A stretch of 64,000 nucleotides of DNA. Origin: Nitrobacter sp. 62-23. Lineage in GTDB: Bacteria > Pseudomonadota > Alphaproteobacteria > Rhizobiales > Xanthobacteraceae. The position numbers and the translations under genes were made by a program. The notes beneath the pieces were generated by a model. That model did no database searches. It was not told the origin of the DNA and was given only the letters and a program-made list of their open reading frames with translations. The DNA is taken from assembly GCF_001897285.1 (NCBI RefSeq), contig NZ_MKSM01000137.1:1-64000 (forward strand), in the 5' to 3' direction. Position 1 is the first letter of the stretch, and each line of letters opens with the position of its first letter. Below, piece by piece: positions 19,011 through 28,526 of this stretch.

Positions 19011-19037
19011 GAGGGTAGATTTCAGAAAGGTTAGATG

Positions 19038-19070
19038 GGACCCTGCTTCAATCCGGTTGGATCAGGTTCT
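19038..19070. repeat. Family C palindrome (CTGATCCAACC type), copy 1
   Basis: An imperfect inverted repeat: CCTGCTTCAATCC followed by GGTTGGATCAGG. It resembles the palindrome at 39248-39284. It lies 28 bp upstream of the gene at 19098. Confidence 0.5.
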
Positions 19071-19097
19071 ATCGTGTGAATTCTATAGGGAGTTGCC

Positions 19098-19394
19098 ATG
19101 AAGACATATCTCGGCATGAGCCTGGCGGTGGTGATCATGACGTTGTCGGGCGCGGCATCTGTCCACAGTGCGGAGGCGACCGTGCGCGCGCGAGCCGTTG
19201 CCGCGCAGTCCGCGGCGGTGACCGACGTGAGTGCGGTCCATCGCTCCGGCCGGAGTTATCGCCATCGGCACCATCGCCCGCGCGTTTACGTGCACGGCCG
19301 GCGTTATTACGAAAGGCCGGCTTTCTACGTGCCGCGGGGGCCGGCGCCGTTTTTCCCGTTCGGCTTCGGTTACGGCCTCGATCCATCCTGGTGA
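19098..19394 (+). CDS. Small exported basic protein of unknown function
   Basis: A 98-residue protein with a signal peptide (residues 1-25, ending SVHSA). The mature part is rich in Arg, His and Tyr (SYRHRHHRPRVYVHGRRYY) and ends with the aromatic, proline-rich GPAPFFPFGFGYGLDPSW. The ATG has an AGGGAG ribosome site. No domain recognised; the composition recalls the neighbouring His-rich protein, and both may bind metal or coat the envelope. Upstream lie three different dispersed repeats. Confidence 0.7.
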   Translation: MKTYLGMSLAVVIMTLSGAASVHSAEATVRARAVAAQSAAVTDVSAVHRSGRSYRHRHHRPRVYVHGRRYYERPAFYVPRGPAPFFPFGFGYGLDPSW

Positions 19395-19485
19395 GGACCA
19401 CGGGTCGAAGCTCCGGAAGACCATCGGCTTCAGACGAGAGCTTCGCTTCTGTTCAGTCAGAGGGCGAAGCTCTGAATTATTGTTT

Positions 19486-19555
19486 GGCGCGTTTTCTTCA
19501 CGCGAACCGGTGTCCATGCCCGGCTCGCGCCCGAGGACATTTCGCTCGAAAACGC
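19486..19555. repeat. Dispersed repeat family A, copy 3
   Basis: GCGCGTTTTCTTCACGCGAA...CCGAGGACATTTCGCTCG...AAAACGC, between two small protein genes. Confidence 0.7.
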
Positions 19556-19676
19556 CATAAGGCGTCGCTGTGCCTTGAAGCGGCGTTTGAAATACGCTCG
19601 CCGCATCATGCGTCACGATGCGCTTACAATGCCCGCGCGCCGGCTCAGTGATGCGCTCAGACAGAAGCGATGTCGC

Positions 19677-20183
19677 TCAGACAGGCAACCGTGTCTTGGT
19701 CGCTGCGTCGTAGATCGCAATTCGCAGCATCGGAAAACGCGATTTCAAGTCGGTGGCGGCGTGCTTCGCCTGGGCCAGCGTCTCGAACTGATTTTTGAAA
19801 TGCCCGTCGACCAATAGCGTAAAGCCGGTTTGTGGCGGCACGTCGGCGCGCGGCGGACCACCTACCGGTTTGGGCGGCACAGCCGGCGGCGACGCGGCCG
19901 TGGACGCTGGAATCGGCGCGGTGACGGGGGCTGGCTTCGGCGGGAGGGTGAGAGCCTCGCGCGGCGCGGTCGATGACGGCTTTTCAGCCGTACGCGGTGC
20001 GGTCTTGCCGCTGCTTTTCGCGACCGACGTCGACCTTGCGACTTTGCCCTTTGCGGTCGCCGGCTTTGTGGGTGTCTTGGGAAGCATTCTTGTGGTCGCC
20101 TTTACCGATGCCTTCGCTTTGGTGGATGGGCGCGCCGTTTTCGCTGCCTTACGGGCAGGGGCTTTGGTCTTGGTTTTTTTCAT
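19677..20183 (-). CDS. Lysine/alanine/proline-rich protein with a conserved C-terminal module
   Basis: A 168-residue protein in two parts. Residues 1-75 are Lys/Ala/Thr/Pro-rich (KKTKTKAPARKAAKTARP), like histone H1-type tails. Residues about 80-115 are Pro/Ala-rich. The last 50 residues are a normal globular-looking module (TGFTLLVDGHFKNQFETLA, then AKHAATDLKSRFPMLRIAIYD). The basic tail suggests nucleic-acid binding, but nothing proves it. The ATG at 20183 lacks a clear ribosome site; the frame extends to 20258. It follows leuC on the same strand. Confidence 0.65.
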   Translation of the reverse strand: MKKTKTKAPARKAAKTARPSTKAKASVKATTRMLPKTPTKPATAKGKVARSTSVAKSSGKTAPRTAEKPSSTAPREALTLPPKPAPVTAPIPASTAASPPAVPPKPVGGPPRADVPPQTGFTLLVDGHFKNQFETLAQAKHAATDLKSRFPMLRIAIYDAATKTRLPV

Positions 20184-20333
20184 TACGTCGTTACGAGTGA
20201 CGGAATTCTCCGGCAAAGGCAACCCGCCAGTCGAGTCAGAATGGATTCTCCATCGCATCCATGTTGACGACGCTTTCGATCGGCGGATCCGCGCATTGCG
20301 TGCCGCCGCGAATGGCGTACGTCACGCGGGGTC

Positions 20334-21740
20334 TCAATGCCAATCGCGCACGTCGACGAAATGTCCGGCGATCGCAGCCGCAGCCGCCATCGCCGGCGAT
20401 ACCAGATGCGTGCGGCCCTTGAAACCTTGCCGTCCCTCAAAATTGCGATTGGAGGTCGAGGCGCAACGCTCCTCCGGTTTCAGCTTGTCGGGGTTCATCG
20501 CAAGGCACATCGAGCAGCCCGGCTCGCGCCATTCGAATCCGGCCTTGGTGAAGATCCTGTCGAGGCCTTCGGCTTCCGCCTGTTCCTTGACGATGCCGGA
20601 GCCCGGCACGACCATGGCGTTGACATTGCCGTTCACGGTTCTGCCGTCGGCGATCTTCGCCGCCGCGCGCAGATCCTCGATGCGGCCGTTGGTGCATGAG
20701 CCGATGAACACGCGGTCGACGCTGATGTCGGTGATCTTCGTGCCCGCGGTCAGCCCCATGTAATGCAGCGCACGCTCCTTGGAGAGGCGCTTGGCCTCGT
20801 CCTCGATCTTGCGGGGATCCGGAACCACGCCGGTAATCGACGCCACGTCCTCGGGGCTCGTGCCCCAGGTGACGATCGGCGGCAGCTTCGCGGCGTCGAG
20901 CCGAATCTCATGATCGAAGTGGGCACCGTCGTCACTGCGCAACGTCTCCCAGTACCGCATCGCGGCATCCCAGTCGGCGCCGTTCGGTGCCTTGGGGCGG
21001 CCTTTGAGGAACGCGTAGGCCTTCTCGTCCGGCGCGACGAGGCCGGCGCGCGCGCCACCCTCGATCGACATATTGCAGACGGTCATGCGGCCTTCCATGC
21101 TCAGCGCGCGGATCGCATCGCCGGCGTATTCCAGCACGTAGCCGGTGCCGCCCGCGGTGCCTATTTCTCCGATAATGGCGAGGATGATGTCCTTGGCGGT
21201 GACGCCGTCGGGCAAGCGGCCGTCGACGACGGCGCGCATGTTCTTTGCTTTCTTCTGGATCAGCGTCTGCGTCGCCAGCACATGCTCCACCTCGGAGGTG
21301 CCGATGCCGTGCGCCAGCGCGCCGAACGCACCGTGGGTCGAGGTGTGGCTGTCGCCGCAAACGATGGTGGTGCCGGGCAGGGTGAAGCCCTGCTCGGGGC
21401 CGATGACGTGGACGATGCCCTGACGCTTGTCGAACTCGTTGTAATATTCGATGCCGAAATCTCGGGCGTTCTGCGCCAAGGCCGCGATCTGCTCGGCGCT
21501 CTCCGCGTCAGGATTGGGCTTGGTGCGATCGGTCGTCGGCACGTTGTGATCGACCACGGCGAGCGTTTTCTGCGGCGCATGGACCTTGCGGCCGGCAACG
21601 CGCAGGCCCTCGAACGCCTGAGGCGACGTCACCTCATGCACGAGATGGCGGTCGATGTAGAGCAGGCAGGTGCCGTCCTCGGCTTCGTGGACCAGATGAT
21701 CGTTCCAGATCTTGTCGTACAGGGTGGTCGGTTTGGACAT
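20334..21740 (-). CDS. leuC: 3-isopropylmalate dehydratase large subunit
   Basis: LeuC carries the [4Fe-4S] cluster of isopropylmalate isomerase. The 468 residues show the cluster ligands in [14 protein letters not shown] and [13 protein letters not shown], plus [19 protein letters not shown] and [16 protein letters not shown] near the C terminus. The N terminus [12 protein letters not shown] is typical. Its partner leuD is on the same strand 3 kb away. The 459-bp upstream gap shows no attenuator that I can identify. Confidence 0.97.
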   Translation of the reverse strand: MSKPTTLYDKIWNDHLVHEAEDGTCLLYIDRHLVHEVTSPQAFEGLRVAGRKVHAPQKTLAVVDHNVPTTDRTKPNPDAESAEQIAALAQNARDFGIEYYNEFDKRQGIVHVIGPEQGFTLPGTTIVCGDSHTSTHGAFGALAHGIGTSEVEHVLATQTLIQKKAKNMRAVVDGRLPDGVTAKDIILAIIGEIGTAGGTGYVLEYAGDAIRALSMEGRMTVCNMSIEGGARAGLVAPDEKAYAFLKGRPKAPNGADWDAAMRYWETLRSDDGAHFDHEIRLDAAKLPPIVTWGTSPEDVASITGVVPDPRKIEDEAKRLSKERALHYMGLTAGTKITDISVDRVFIGSCTNGRIEDLRAAAKIADGRTVNGNVNAMVVPGSGIVKEQAEAEGLDRIFTKAGFEWREPGCSMCLAMNPDKLKPEERCASTSNRNFEGRQGFKGRTHLVSPAMAAAAAIAGHFVDVRDWH

Positions 21741-21972
21741 GGACGTGAGCCTATTGGAAGTCTTCGAGCAGTCGCAGCGGGCGCGCGGGACAATCGTCGG
21801 CGAGGACGCAGCGTCAGGACGCCGATGTCGCGAACCGTCCGAAGAAGCGCCCCGGCAAACGGCTGCGGTCGTCGATCACGATGCGCGCCATGTATCGGCC
21901 GATGTCGCTACTGATATGATCCGTTACCATGTTCGTCTTTTACCACGACCGCGTCCGCCGCGACAATCTATA

Positions 21973-22044
21973 GCGTTTTCGAACGAAGCATGTCCTCGGA
22001 CTTGACCCGAGGATGGGTACCGGTTCGCGTGACGAAAACGCGTC
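21973..22044. repeat. Dispersed repeat family A, copy 4
   Basis: GCGTTTTCGAACGAAGCATG...TCCTCGGACTTGACCCGAGG...ACCGGTTCGCGTGACGAAAA, in the opposite orientation to copies 1-3. Confidence 0.75.
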
Positions 22045-22140
22045 AAAACAAAATCGTGGAGCCTTGCTGTTTTCATCAGAAGCGACGCTCTGACGATCGG
22101 CGAAGCCTGCATTCCGGATAGATAGGCGCGAGCGAAGCAA

Positions 22141-22168
22141 TAAAAAAGCGCGGCCGCGGCCGCGCTTT
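22141..22168 (-). terminator. Rho-independent terminator of rplS
   Basis: A perfect 24-bp palindrome (22145-22168, AAAGCGCGGCCG and its complement) followed on the minus strand by a run of T. It lies 31 bp past the rplS stop. Confidence 0.85.
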
Positions 22169-22199
22169 CAAAAATGTTGCAGGCGGAGCGGGAGGGCGC

Positions 22200-22586
22200 T
22201 CAACTCGTTGCGGCCTGCTTATCTTGCTTGTCCTGCTTCTCGACGATGCGGGCCGATTTGCCGCGCAGGTTGCGCAGGTAATAAAGCTTGGCGCGGCGCA
22301 CCTTGCCGCGGCGCACCACCTTGATCGAATCGATCATCGGGGAGAGCAGCGGAAACACGCGCTCGACGCCCTCGCCGTAGGAAATCTTGCGGACCGTGAA
22401 GCTCTCGTTGAGCCCACCGCCGGAGCGGCCGATGCAGACGCCTTCATAGGCCTGCACGCGGGTCCGTTCGCCTTCCACCACCTTGACGTTGACGATCACG
22501 GTGTCGCCGGGGCCGAACTCGGGAATCGCCTTGGTCGCCGACAGTTTGTCAAACTGCTCTTTTTCGAGCTGCTGAATGATGTTCAT
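22200..22586 (-). CDS. rplS: Large ribosomal subunit protein bL19
   Basis: bL19 sits at the 30S-50S interface. The 128 residues begin [11 protein letters not shown] and include [33 protein letters not shown], and the highly conserved [20 protein letters not shown]. The C-terminal QDKQDKQAA is a short polar extension. It ends the ffh-rpsP-rimM-trmD-rplS series but lies 222 bp from trmD, a gap with repeats, so it may have its own promoter. Confidence 0.97.
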   Translation of the reverse strand: MNIIQQLEKEQFDKLSATKAIPEFGPGDTVIVNVKVVEGERTRVQAYEGVCIGRSGGGLNESFTVRKISYGEGVERVFPLLSPMIDSIKVVRRGKVRRAKLYYLRNLRGKSARIVEKQDKQDKQAATS

Positions 22587-22652
22587 TGCAAATCTCCATC
22601 GGCGGCGCGCCCGGCCGTATCAGCGGGCTGCGCGGAATTCATCTATCCCGTG

Positions 22653-22763
22653 GCGCGTATTTCGCAAAAGTGGATACCGGTTTTGCGAACAGAATACGCG
22701 CAACTCAACGAGTGAGAGCATTTTCGACCGGCAAACCGGATTCCACTTTGCCTGAAAACGCTC
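22653..22763. repeat. Two family B-like elements in tandem between trmD and rplS
   Basis: Two palindromic units, 22653-22701 (GCGCGTATTTCGCAAAAGTGG...ACCGGTTTTGCGAACAG) and 22713-22763 (GAGCATTTTCGACCGGCAAA...CCGGATTCCACTTTGCC). They share the core AAAGTGG/ACCGG of family B but have diverged ends. Confidence 0.6.
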
Positions 22764-22808
22764 GCTGCGCGGATTTCGGGCTCCCTATAGAGCAAAGCCG
22801 GGGCTTTG

Positions 22809-23528
22809 TCACCCGCCTGTCTTGCTTTTTGGCGGAATTTGACGGCTCCTCGCGGCCCAGAGATCAGGTCTCCGAGCCCGTGTGAGGGCCTCGGCCTCCG
22901 CCTGCCGCCAGGCGTCGACCCTGGCGTGGTCGCCCGACAGAAGAACGTCCGGAACCGGACGACCCTCGAACTCCTGCGGGCGGGTGTACTGGGGATATTC
23001 GAGCAGTCCGTGCGAAAAACTCTCGTCCGCGCCGGATTTTGCCTTGCCCATCACCCCCGGCAGAAGCCGGACGCAGGCGTCGATCAGCGTCATCGCAGGG
23101 AGTTCGCCTCCTGACAGCACATAATCTCCAATGGACACCTCCTCGAGCCCGCGCGCCTCGATGACCCGCTGGTCGACGCCCTCGAACCGCCCGCAAACGA
23201 TCAGCGGTCCGGTTCCCCCGGCGAGTTCCGCCACGCGCGACTGGGTCAATGGCCGACCTCGCGGGCTCATCAGCAGGCGCGGCCTGTCCGGCGAAACCTC
23301 CGCCGCGTCGATGGCCCTGGCCAGCACATCGGCGCGCAGCACCATACCGGGGCCGCCGCCGGCTGGCGTGTCGTCGACGCTGCGGTGACGATCGGTGGCG
23401 GAGTTCCGGATATCACGGACCTCCAGCGCCCACAGGCCGCCAGCCAGCGCCCTTCCGGCGAGGCTGACGCCGAGGGGGCCGGGAAACATCTCGGGAAACA
23501 GCGTCAGGACGGTCGCGCGCCAGGTCAT
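22809..23528 (-). CDS. trmD: tRNA (guanine-37-N1) methyltransferase
   Basis: TrmD methylates G37 of tRNAs that read CNN codons and so prevents frameshifting. The 239 residues show [20 protein letters not shown], the conserved [16 protein letters not shown], the knot segment [19 protein letters not shown], and [16 protein letters not shown]. It lies in a typical group with rimM, rpsP and ffh, here with a small extra gene upstream. Secure. Confidence 0.97.
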   Translation of the reverse strand: MTWRATVLTLFPEMFPGPLGVSLAGRALAGGLWALEVRDIRNSATDRHRSVDDTPAGGGPGMVLRADVLARAIDAAEVSPDRPRLLMSPRGRPLTQSRVAELAGGTGPLIVCGRFEGVDQRVIEARGLEEVSIGDYVLSGGELPAMTLIDACVRLLPGVMGKAKSGADESFSHGLLEYPQYTRPQEFEGRPVPDVLLSGDHARVDAWRQAEAEALTRARRPDLWAARSRQIPPKSKTGG

Positions 23529-23558
23529 TGATCTGCGGATCGCATCAGAGGAATTGTC

Positions 23559-23804
23559 CTAGCTATCTGACTGTCTGAAGCGGACCTCGCTCCGCCTCCA
23601 ATCCGAGATGTCTCCTTGATTTTCGATCTTCTTGGCGTCGATCAAAGCAACAATTTTCTTCACGATCTCTTGCTCGTCCATTTTGATTTGGCGATCCTCG
23701 CACCAGTGCAAAACACTTCCAACAACAAGTGCAACTTTCCGCCAATCGCTTCTGACGAAAGAGAGAATTATGTGATTGAGATCGTCTGGGGGCTCGGGCT
23801 GCAT
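23559..23804 (-). CDS. Small conserved-looking protein between rimM and trmD
   Basis: An 81-residue cytoplasmic protein inserted in a ribosome-maturation operon, 11 bp after rimM and 30 bp before trmD. It has a perfect GGAGG ribosome site. Sequence such as DWRKVALVVGSVLHWC and EIVKKIVALIDAKKIENQGD followed by ISDWRRSEVRF resembles from memory the C-terminal part of DUF3658 proteins; I cannot confirm that. Good signals and spacing make it a real gene. Most relatives lack a gene here, so it may be a lineage insertion. Confidence 0.7.
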   Translation of the reverse strand: MQPEPPDDLNHIILSFVRSDWRKVALVVGSVLHWCEDRQIKMDEQEIVKKIVALIDAKKIENQGDISDWRRSEVRFRQSDS

Positions 23805-23815
23805 AATTGCCTCCG

Positions 23816-24352
23816 CTATCGAACGCCTGGAGGGTCGAAATCCGGCTCCTCGCCCTCGATCTCGCCAGGCATCTCGATCACCACGCGTCCGCCGGCGAGG
23901 TCCACGACCGGCACCACGGCGTCTGTGAACGGCAGCATCAACGTCGGCCCATGTGCGGGCGCGATCTCGATGATGTCGCCTGCGCCGAAGTTATGGATGG
24001 CGGCCACCGTCCCGAGCGGCGTGCCGGCCGCATCGACCGCGGCGAGGCCGATCAGGTCGGCGTGATAGTATTCGCCTTCGTCCGTCGCGGGCAGCCTGTC
24101 GCGCGCGATGTAGAGCTCGATGCCGTTGAGCCGCTCGGCGTCCTCGCGCGTGGTCACGCCTGTGAACGTTGCGACGAGGTGGTCCCTGGCGGTCCGCGCG
24201 TGCGCGACCTCAAGCTGCCGCGCGCCATCCTTTGTCGAGAGCGGGCCGTATCGCGTCACCGACATCGGGTCTTCGGTGAAGGTCCACAGCCGCACCTCGC
24301 CGCGCAGGCCGTGCGCGGCGCCGATCCGGGCCACGCAGACGCGCGCCGTCAT
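23816..24352 (-). CDS. rimM: Ribosome maturation factor RimM
   Basis: RimM binds uS19 and helps 30S head maturation. The 178 residues have the N-terminal [15 protein letters not shown] and the PRC-barrel half beginning [17 protein letters not shown], with a family-typical [16 protein letters not shown]. The start at 24352 is 12 bp from the rpsP stop. The C terminus is a short acidic tail ending DFDPPGVR. Secure. Confidence 0.96.
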   Translation of the reverse strand: MTARVCVARIGAAHGLRGEVRLWTFTEDPMSVTRYGPLSTKDGARQLEVAHARTARDHLVATFTGVTTREDAERLNGIELYIARDRLPATDEGEYYHADLIGLAAVDAAGTPLGTVAAIHNFGAGDIIEIAPAHGPTLMLPFTDAVVPVVDLAGGRVVIEMPGEIEGEEPDFDPPGVR

Positions 24353-24364
24353 GCCGGTTCAGCC

Positions 24365-24697
24365 TCAGGCCTTCGCGGCGGCTTCGGCCTGCGCCTTGCG
24401 CTCCTTGCGCGGCACGGCCTTCTCCGGATTGTTGCGCGCCGCGCGCTTCTTGACGCCGGCGGCATCGAGGAAACGCGCCACGCGGTCGGACGGCTGCGCG
24501 CCCTTGGCGAGCCAGGCCTTGACCTTGTCGAGGTCGAGCTTGAGGCGGTCGGCATTATCCTTCGGCATCAGCGGATTGAAGTGGCCAAGCCGCTCGATGA
24601 AGCGGCCGTCGCGCGGATAGCGCGAGTCGGCGACGACGACATGATAGACCGGCCGCTTCTTGGTGCCGGCGCGAGCGAGGCGGATGACGACGGACAT
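24365..24697 (-). CDS. rpsP: Small ribosomal subunit protein bS16
   Basis: bS16 stabilises the 30S body. The 110 residues start [17 protein letters not shown] and include [18 protein letters not shown] and [12 protein letters not shown]. The basic Ala/Lys-rich C-terminal tail is longer than in E. coli, which is usual in alphaproteobacteria. The ATG at 24697 has AAGGAG upstream; a longer open frame to 24886 is not used. Confidence 0.97.
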   Translation of the reverse strand: MSVVIRLARAGTKKRPVYHVVVADSRYPRDGRFIERLGHFNPLMPKDNADRLKLDLDKVKAWLAKGAQPSDRVARFLDAAGVKKRAARNNPEKAVPRKERKAQAEAAAKA

Positions 24698-24830
24698 TTG
24701 GTTCTCCTTGTGAAGTCTGTCTGATGAGTTGCTTGTGTTGTTAAAGCGAGGGGAGGTCGTCATGCCGGCGACGGCGGACATCCAGTAGTTGAAGACGTTC
24801 GTTTGAAAGCGAAGCGTTGCGGAATACTGG

Positions 24831-24852
24831 ATCGTCCGCTTGCGCGGACGAT
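24831..24852. repeat. Perfect short palindrome between ffh and rpsP
   Basis: ATCGTCCGC at 24831-24839, loop TTGC, and its exact complement at 24844-24852. It lies in the 185-bp gap between ffh and rpsP and may attenuate read-through or be a dispersed repeat. Confidence 0.55.
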
Positions 24853-24882
24853 ACGGCAGCGAAATCTGTGAGACCGTTCCGC

Positions 24883-26424
24883 TCATTTCTTCTTCCGGGG
24901 AAAGCCGAGACCCGGCAGCGGCGGCTTGCCGCCAAGTCCGGTGAGGCCAGGAAGGTTGGGCAGGCCGCCGCGCAGTCCCGCCGCCAGATCCTTCGGCAAT
25001 TGCGGCTGGCCGTCGGCGCCTTTCGGCATTTTTTCCGCGAGCGCTTTCATCTGTTCGGGCGTCGGCATCGGCATGCCGCCGCCGAACCCCATGGCCTGCG
25101 CGATGCCGGCGAGGGGCCCGCGTTTGCCGGTCCCCATCATCTTCATCATGTCGGCCATGCTGCGATGCATCTTGAGCAGCTTGTTGACCTCCTCGACCTT
25201 CTGGCCGGCACCGGCGGCGATACGACGCTTGCGGCTGGCCTTGAGAATATCGGGATGCTTGCGCTCCTGCCGCGTCATCGAATCGATCACCGCGACCTGG
25301 CGCTTGATGATCCTGTCGTCGAGACCGGCCGCTGCGATCTGGTTCTTCATCTTGGCGATGCCGGGCATCATGCCCATCAACCCGGAGACGCCGCCCATGT
25401 TCGCCATCTGCAACAACTGCTCGCGCATGTCGTTGAGGTCGAACTGGCCCTTGCGCAGCCTTTCGGTTGTGCGCGCGGCCTTCTCGGCGTCGATATTGGC
25501 GGCGGCTTTTTCGACCAGCGTGACCACGTCGCCCATGCCGAGGATGCGGCCGGCGATGCGGGAGGGGTGGAAATCCTCCAGCGCGTCGGTCTTTTCGCCG
25601 GTGCCGATCAGCTTGATCGGCTTGCCGGTGACCTGACGCATCGACAGCGCCGCGCCGCCGCGGCCGTCGCCGTCCACTCGTGTCAGCACGATGCCGGTGA
25701 GGCCGACGCGCTCATCGAAGGACCGCGCGAGGTTCACCGCGTCCTGGCCGGTCAGCGAATCCGCCACCAGCAGCACTTCGTGCGGATGCGCGGCGGCTTT
25801 GATGTTCGCCGCCTCGGACATCATGTCTTCGTCGAGCGTGGTGCGGCCGGCGGTGTCGAGCAGCACCACGTCGTAGCCGCCGAGCTTGCCGGCCTCCAGC
25901 GCGCGCCGCGCGATCTGTTCGGGCTTCTGGCCCGCGACGATCGGCAGCGTCTGGATGTCGAGGTCGCGACCGAGCACCGCGAGCTGCTCCATCGCCGCCG
26001 GGCGGTAGATGTCGAGCGAGGCCATCAGGACCCTGCGTTTGTCGCGCTCGGTCAGCCGTCGCGCCAGTTTGGCTGTCGTGGTGGTCTTGCCGGAACCTTG
26101 CAGGCCGACCATCATGATGATGATCGGCGGCACTGCATGGAGGTCGATGGTCTGGCCGTCGGCGCCGAGCGTGGCGATCAGTTCGTCATGGACGATCTTC
26201 ACCACCATCTGTCCGGGCGTCACCGATTTGACCACGGTGGCGCCGATCGCCTGCTTGCGGACCTTGTCGGTGAAGCTGCGCACCACGTCGAGCGAGACGT
26301 CGGCCTCCAGGAGCGCCCGGCGCACCTCGCGCATGGCGGCGTCGACATCGGCTTCCGTCAGCGCGCCGCGCCGCGTCAGCCGATCGAGAATGCCGCCAAG
26401 CCTTTCCGACAGATTGTCGAACAT
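24883..26424 (-). CDS. ffh: Signal recognition particle protein (SRP54 homologue)
   Basis: Ffh is the GTPase that, with 4.5S RNA, brings nascent membrane proteins to FtsY. The 513 residues comprise the N domain, the G domain with the P-loop [15 protein letters not shown] and [13 protein letters not shown], and the methionine-rich M domain ([29 protein letters not shown]). The C-terminal tail is Gly/Pro-rich and ends FPRKKK, longer than in E. coli. First gene of the cluster, with a 373-bp upstream gap. Confidence 0.97.
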   Translation of the reverse strand: MFDNLSERLGGILDRLTRRGALTEADVDAAMREVRRALLEADVSLDVVRSFTDKVRKQAIGATVVKSVTPGQMVVKIVHDELIATLGADGQTIDLHAVPPIIIMMVGLQGSGKTTTTAKLARRLTERDKRRVLMASLDIYRPAAMEQLAVLGRDLDIQTLPIVAGQKPEQIARRALEAGKLGGYDVVLLDTAGRTTLDEDMMSEAANIKAAAHPHEVLLVADSLTGQDAVNLARSFDERVGLTGIVLTRVDGDGRGGAALSMRQVTGKPIKLIGTGEKTDALEDFHPSRIAGRILGMGDVVTLVEKAAANIDAEKAARTTERLRKGQFDLNDMREQLLQMANMGGVSGLMGMMPGIAKMKNQIAAAGLDDRIIKRQVAVIDSMTRQERKHPDILKASRKRRIAAGAGQKVEEVNKLLKMHRSMADMMKMMGTGKRGPLAGIAQAMGFGGGMPMPTPEQMKALAEKMPKGADGQPQLPKDLAAGLRGGLPNLPGLTGLGGKPPLPGLGFPRKKK

Positions 26425-26797
26425 GAGCTGTTCCCGTCTTCTCTTCGTCGTGGCCGGGCATAGTCGTTCGAAGAACGGCGTTGCCTTGCTCGCCTATGCC
26501 GGCCACCCACGTCTCGTCCCGTTTGAAGACAATTTAAGTCGTGGATGCCCGGAATTAAGTCCGGGCATGACGACCGAGGGTCTGTGAGACGCAAACCCAA
26601 AACACGTTTGCGCCCGAGGGCGCACAGCGCTGTCGGGCGTTGACCTCCGGCCCCTGCGGCCGGTCGGCGGGTCGAAAAGAAGAGTCTTTCCGAGAATTCC
26701 GGCGGATTTACAGGCGGCGACCCGCCAAAGTCAAGCCGATTGGCGGAAAACGAGATGCCGGACCGCCGGCGGACCCTGTTTTGACCGGGACCGCTGG
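26425..26797. other. Intergenic region upstream of ffh with three inverted repeats
   Basis: 373 bp between ffh and the SIMPL-domain gene. It contains an imperfect palindrome (GTGGCCGGGCATAG at 26450-26463 with CTATGCCGGCCAC at 26494-26506), a perfect 8-bp one (26545-26552 with 26561-26568) and a 7-bp one (26611-26617 with 26633-26639). These resemble dispersed elements rather than terminators, as none has a T run. I see no gene. Confidence 0.5.
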
Positions 26798-27505
26798 TTA
26801 TGGCGTCGCCTTGATCTCCCAGGATATGCCGACCGTCACGCGCAATGTTTCCTCGCCGGGTGCGATCGGGGCCTCCGCGGCCATCGGCGCCGCGGCGCGG
26901 CGATACAAAACCGGCATCGCTGCGCCGTGCTCGGAAATGCTGACGGGTGCGCCGAGCGTGACGCCCGCGGCCTTGGCATAGATCTCGGCCTTGCGCCGCG
27001 CATCAGTGACCGCCTCGGCGCGTGCGTTATCGAGCAGCTTCGAAGCATTGGAGACCATGAAGTTGATGCCGCCGATATCGTTGGCGCCGGCCGCGGTCAC
27101 CGCGTCGATCACGCTGCCGATCCTGGTGACATCACGCAGCCTGATGGTGACGTGGTTGGTGGCGCGAAAACCCGAGAGGGTACTGGGTCCCGGGCGGTTC
27201 TGATTGGCATATTGCGGCTGCAGCGACAGTCGCGAGGTCTGGTAGTCCTTTTCGGAAAGACCTGCGCTTTTCAGCGCCAGCAGCACCTTGCCCATGGCGT
27301 CATTATTGGCGCTGGCAGCTTCGCGCGCGGTCTTGGCGTCGGTCGAGACGCCCGCTTCGATCTGCGCGAGATCCGGGGGAGCCGAGATCGTGGCCTCGCC
27401 GGTCACCGAGATGGTCGGCGGCGGCGTACCATCGGCTTGCGCCGGCATCGCGGCCAGAGCGGCGACGGTGGCAACGGCCATCGTGAGCGGAATCCGGTTC
27501 TGCAT
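26798..27505 (-). CDS. Periplasmic SIMPL (DUF541) domain protein
   Basis: A 235-residue exported protein. The signal peptide runs to about residue 24 (AAMPAQADG), then a SIMPL domain fills the rest: ISVTGEATISAPPDLAQIEA at its start, KSAGLSEKDYQTSRLSLQP, and AEAVTDARRKAEIYAKAAG. Family members include periplasmic OMP26-like proteins linked to oxidative stress, but no reaction is established. I start at the ATG at 27505 because GAGGA lies five bases upstream; the ATG at 27517 overlaps the previous stop as ATGA and is also possible. Co-transcribed with the gene at 27514. Confidence 0.88.
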   Translation of the reverse strand: MQNRIPLTMAVATVAALAAMPAQADGTPPPTISVTGEATISAPPDLAQIEAGVSTDAKTAREAASANNDAMGKVLLALKSAGLSEKDYQTSRLSLQPQYANQNRPGPSTLSGFRATNHVTIRLRDVTRIGSVIDAVTAAGANDIGGINFMVSNASKLLDNARAEAVTDARRKAEIYAKAAGVTLGAPVSISEHGAAMPVLYRRAAAPMAAEAPIAPGEETLRVTVGISWEIKATP

Positions 27506-27513
27506 GACGGTCC

Positions 27514-28245
27514 TCATTTCAGCGGCACATAGACGTTGATGACCAGATTGTCTTCCTCGGTCTTCAGCGGATCGGTCATGTACTCCTCGATAAATGTATC
27601 CTTGGCCTCGAGCTTCTTGTCGTCAAGGTGGTTGGTGATCGCCTCATAGGTGTTGTCCATGTTGTCGTAGGAGCCGCGATGCACGAATTTCAGCGCCTTG
27701 CCCTCCGGTGATTTTCCCATGCTCATGTTCTTGGGCAGGTCCTTCAGCTCCTGGTCGACCGGGACTTCCGCCAGGAACGAGAAGCCGTTGTCGTCGGTCG
27801 AGGTATAGACGATCATCATGTTGCCGGCGGCCTTGACGCCCCGCTTGTCGAGAACGGCCGCAAGCGACTTGAAGGAATCGATCAGCGTCTCGAACGCGGT
27901 GTCCCAGGTGGCGGTGTTTCGCAAGGTCAGGACTGTCTTCGGTGTCAGCGTGAATTCCTCGCCGAAGGGATCGGCGGTTTGTGCCGGCGCGGTGACCGCC
28001 GGCTTCGGCGCCTCTGCGGTCGGGTTCGCCGGCGTCTGGACTTCGGCCGGCGGCGGAGCCGGCGTCGTCGGTGTCGCCGTTCCGGGCGGGGCGGGCGCAG
28101 CCGGAGGGGCCGGAGTCGCTGGCGGCGCCGTCGCGCCTGGGGGCGTCGCGGGCGGGGTCTGGGCGAGCACGGTGGAAAGCCCCAGGGACATGGCCACCGG
28201 GATCATTGCGATCGCGAGGTGACGAAAAAGGCGGGGGCGGTTCAT
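27514..28245 (-). CDS. Exported protein with GyrI-like (effector-binding) domain
   Basis: A 243-residue exported protein. After the signal peptide (residues 1-27, ending VLA) comes a low-complexity Ala/Pro spacer to about residue 90, then a domain of about 150 residues that looks like the GyrI/AraC effector-binding fold (TLRNTATWDTAFETLIDSF, EVPVDQELKDLPKNMSMGK, and the C-terminal IEEYMTDPLKTEEDNLVI). That fold binds small ligands; an exported copy is unusual but common in this family of bacteria. The ATG at 28245 follows AGGGAGA. It overlaps the SIMPL gene, so the two may act together in the envelope. Confidence 0.8.
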   Translation of the reverse strand: MNRPRLFRHLAIAMIPVAMSLGLSTVLAQTPPATPPGATAPPATPAPPAAPAPPGTATPTTPAPPPAEVQTPANPTAEAPKPAVTAPAQTADPFGEEFTLTPKTVLTLRNTATWDTAFETLIDSFKSLAAVLDKRGVKAAGNMMIVYTSTDDNGFSFLAEVPVDQELKDLPKNMSMGKSPEGKALKFVHRGSYDNMDNTYEAITNHLDDKKLEAKDTFIEEYMTDPLKTEEDNLVINVYVPLK

Positions 28246-28526
28246 TGACGGGTCTCCCTGGTGCTGGCCGACGTCTCGCGCTGACCGATATCCGCAAGAC
28301 CTGACCCTTGGCCGCCGTTGCGGCGGAATTATGCGATGCCTGGCAGGCTGCTCTGATATCCGACTCGCGACGGAGTATGTCATGAGAAAATATGTCATGC
28401 CGCATCGTGGCGGGCGTGGGGCGCGGACTGGATATCGCATTGACCGTGCGGATGCCGGGCGCTGGCCAATCACCGGATATTCGCCATATAAAGCGGAGGA
28501 CGGATGGCGGAAAATGGATGCCGGAG

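Larger units (their letters stand above)
21741..22199. other. Intergenic region upstream of leuC
   Basis: 459 bp. It holds family A copy 4 (21973-22044) and the rplS terminator (22141-22168). A minus-strand frame of 38 codons (21814-21930, beginning MVTDHISSDIGRYMARIV) has no ribosome site and could be a leader peptide or chance. No leucine-codon run typical of an attenuator is visible in it. Confidence 0.35.

Noticed and set aside
21814-21930. 38-codon minus-strand frame upstream of leuC
   Set aside because: No ribosome site and no leucine-codon cluster, so not supported as a leader peptide or gene.
24817-26463. 548-codon plus-strand frame over ffh, and similar long frames over cysNC (39570-41504) and the ABC exporter (59184-61487)
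   Set aside because: Each mirrors a conserved gene on the other strand; high GC gives long antisense frames. None shows a known domain.
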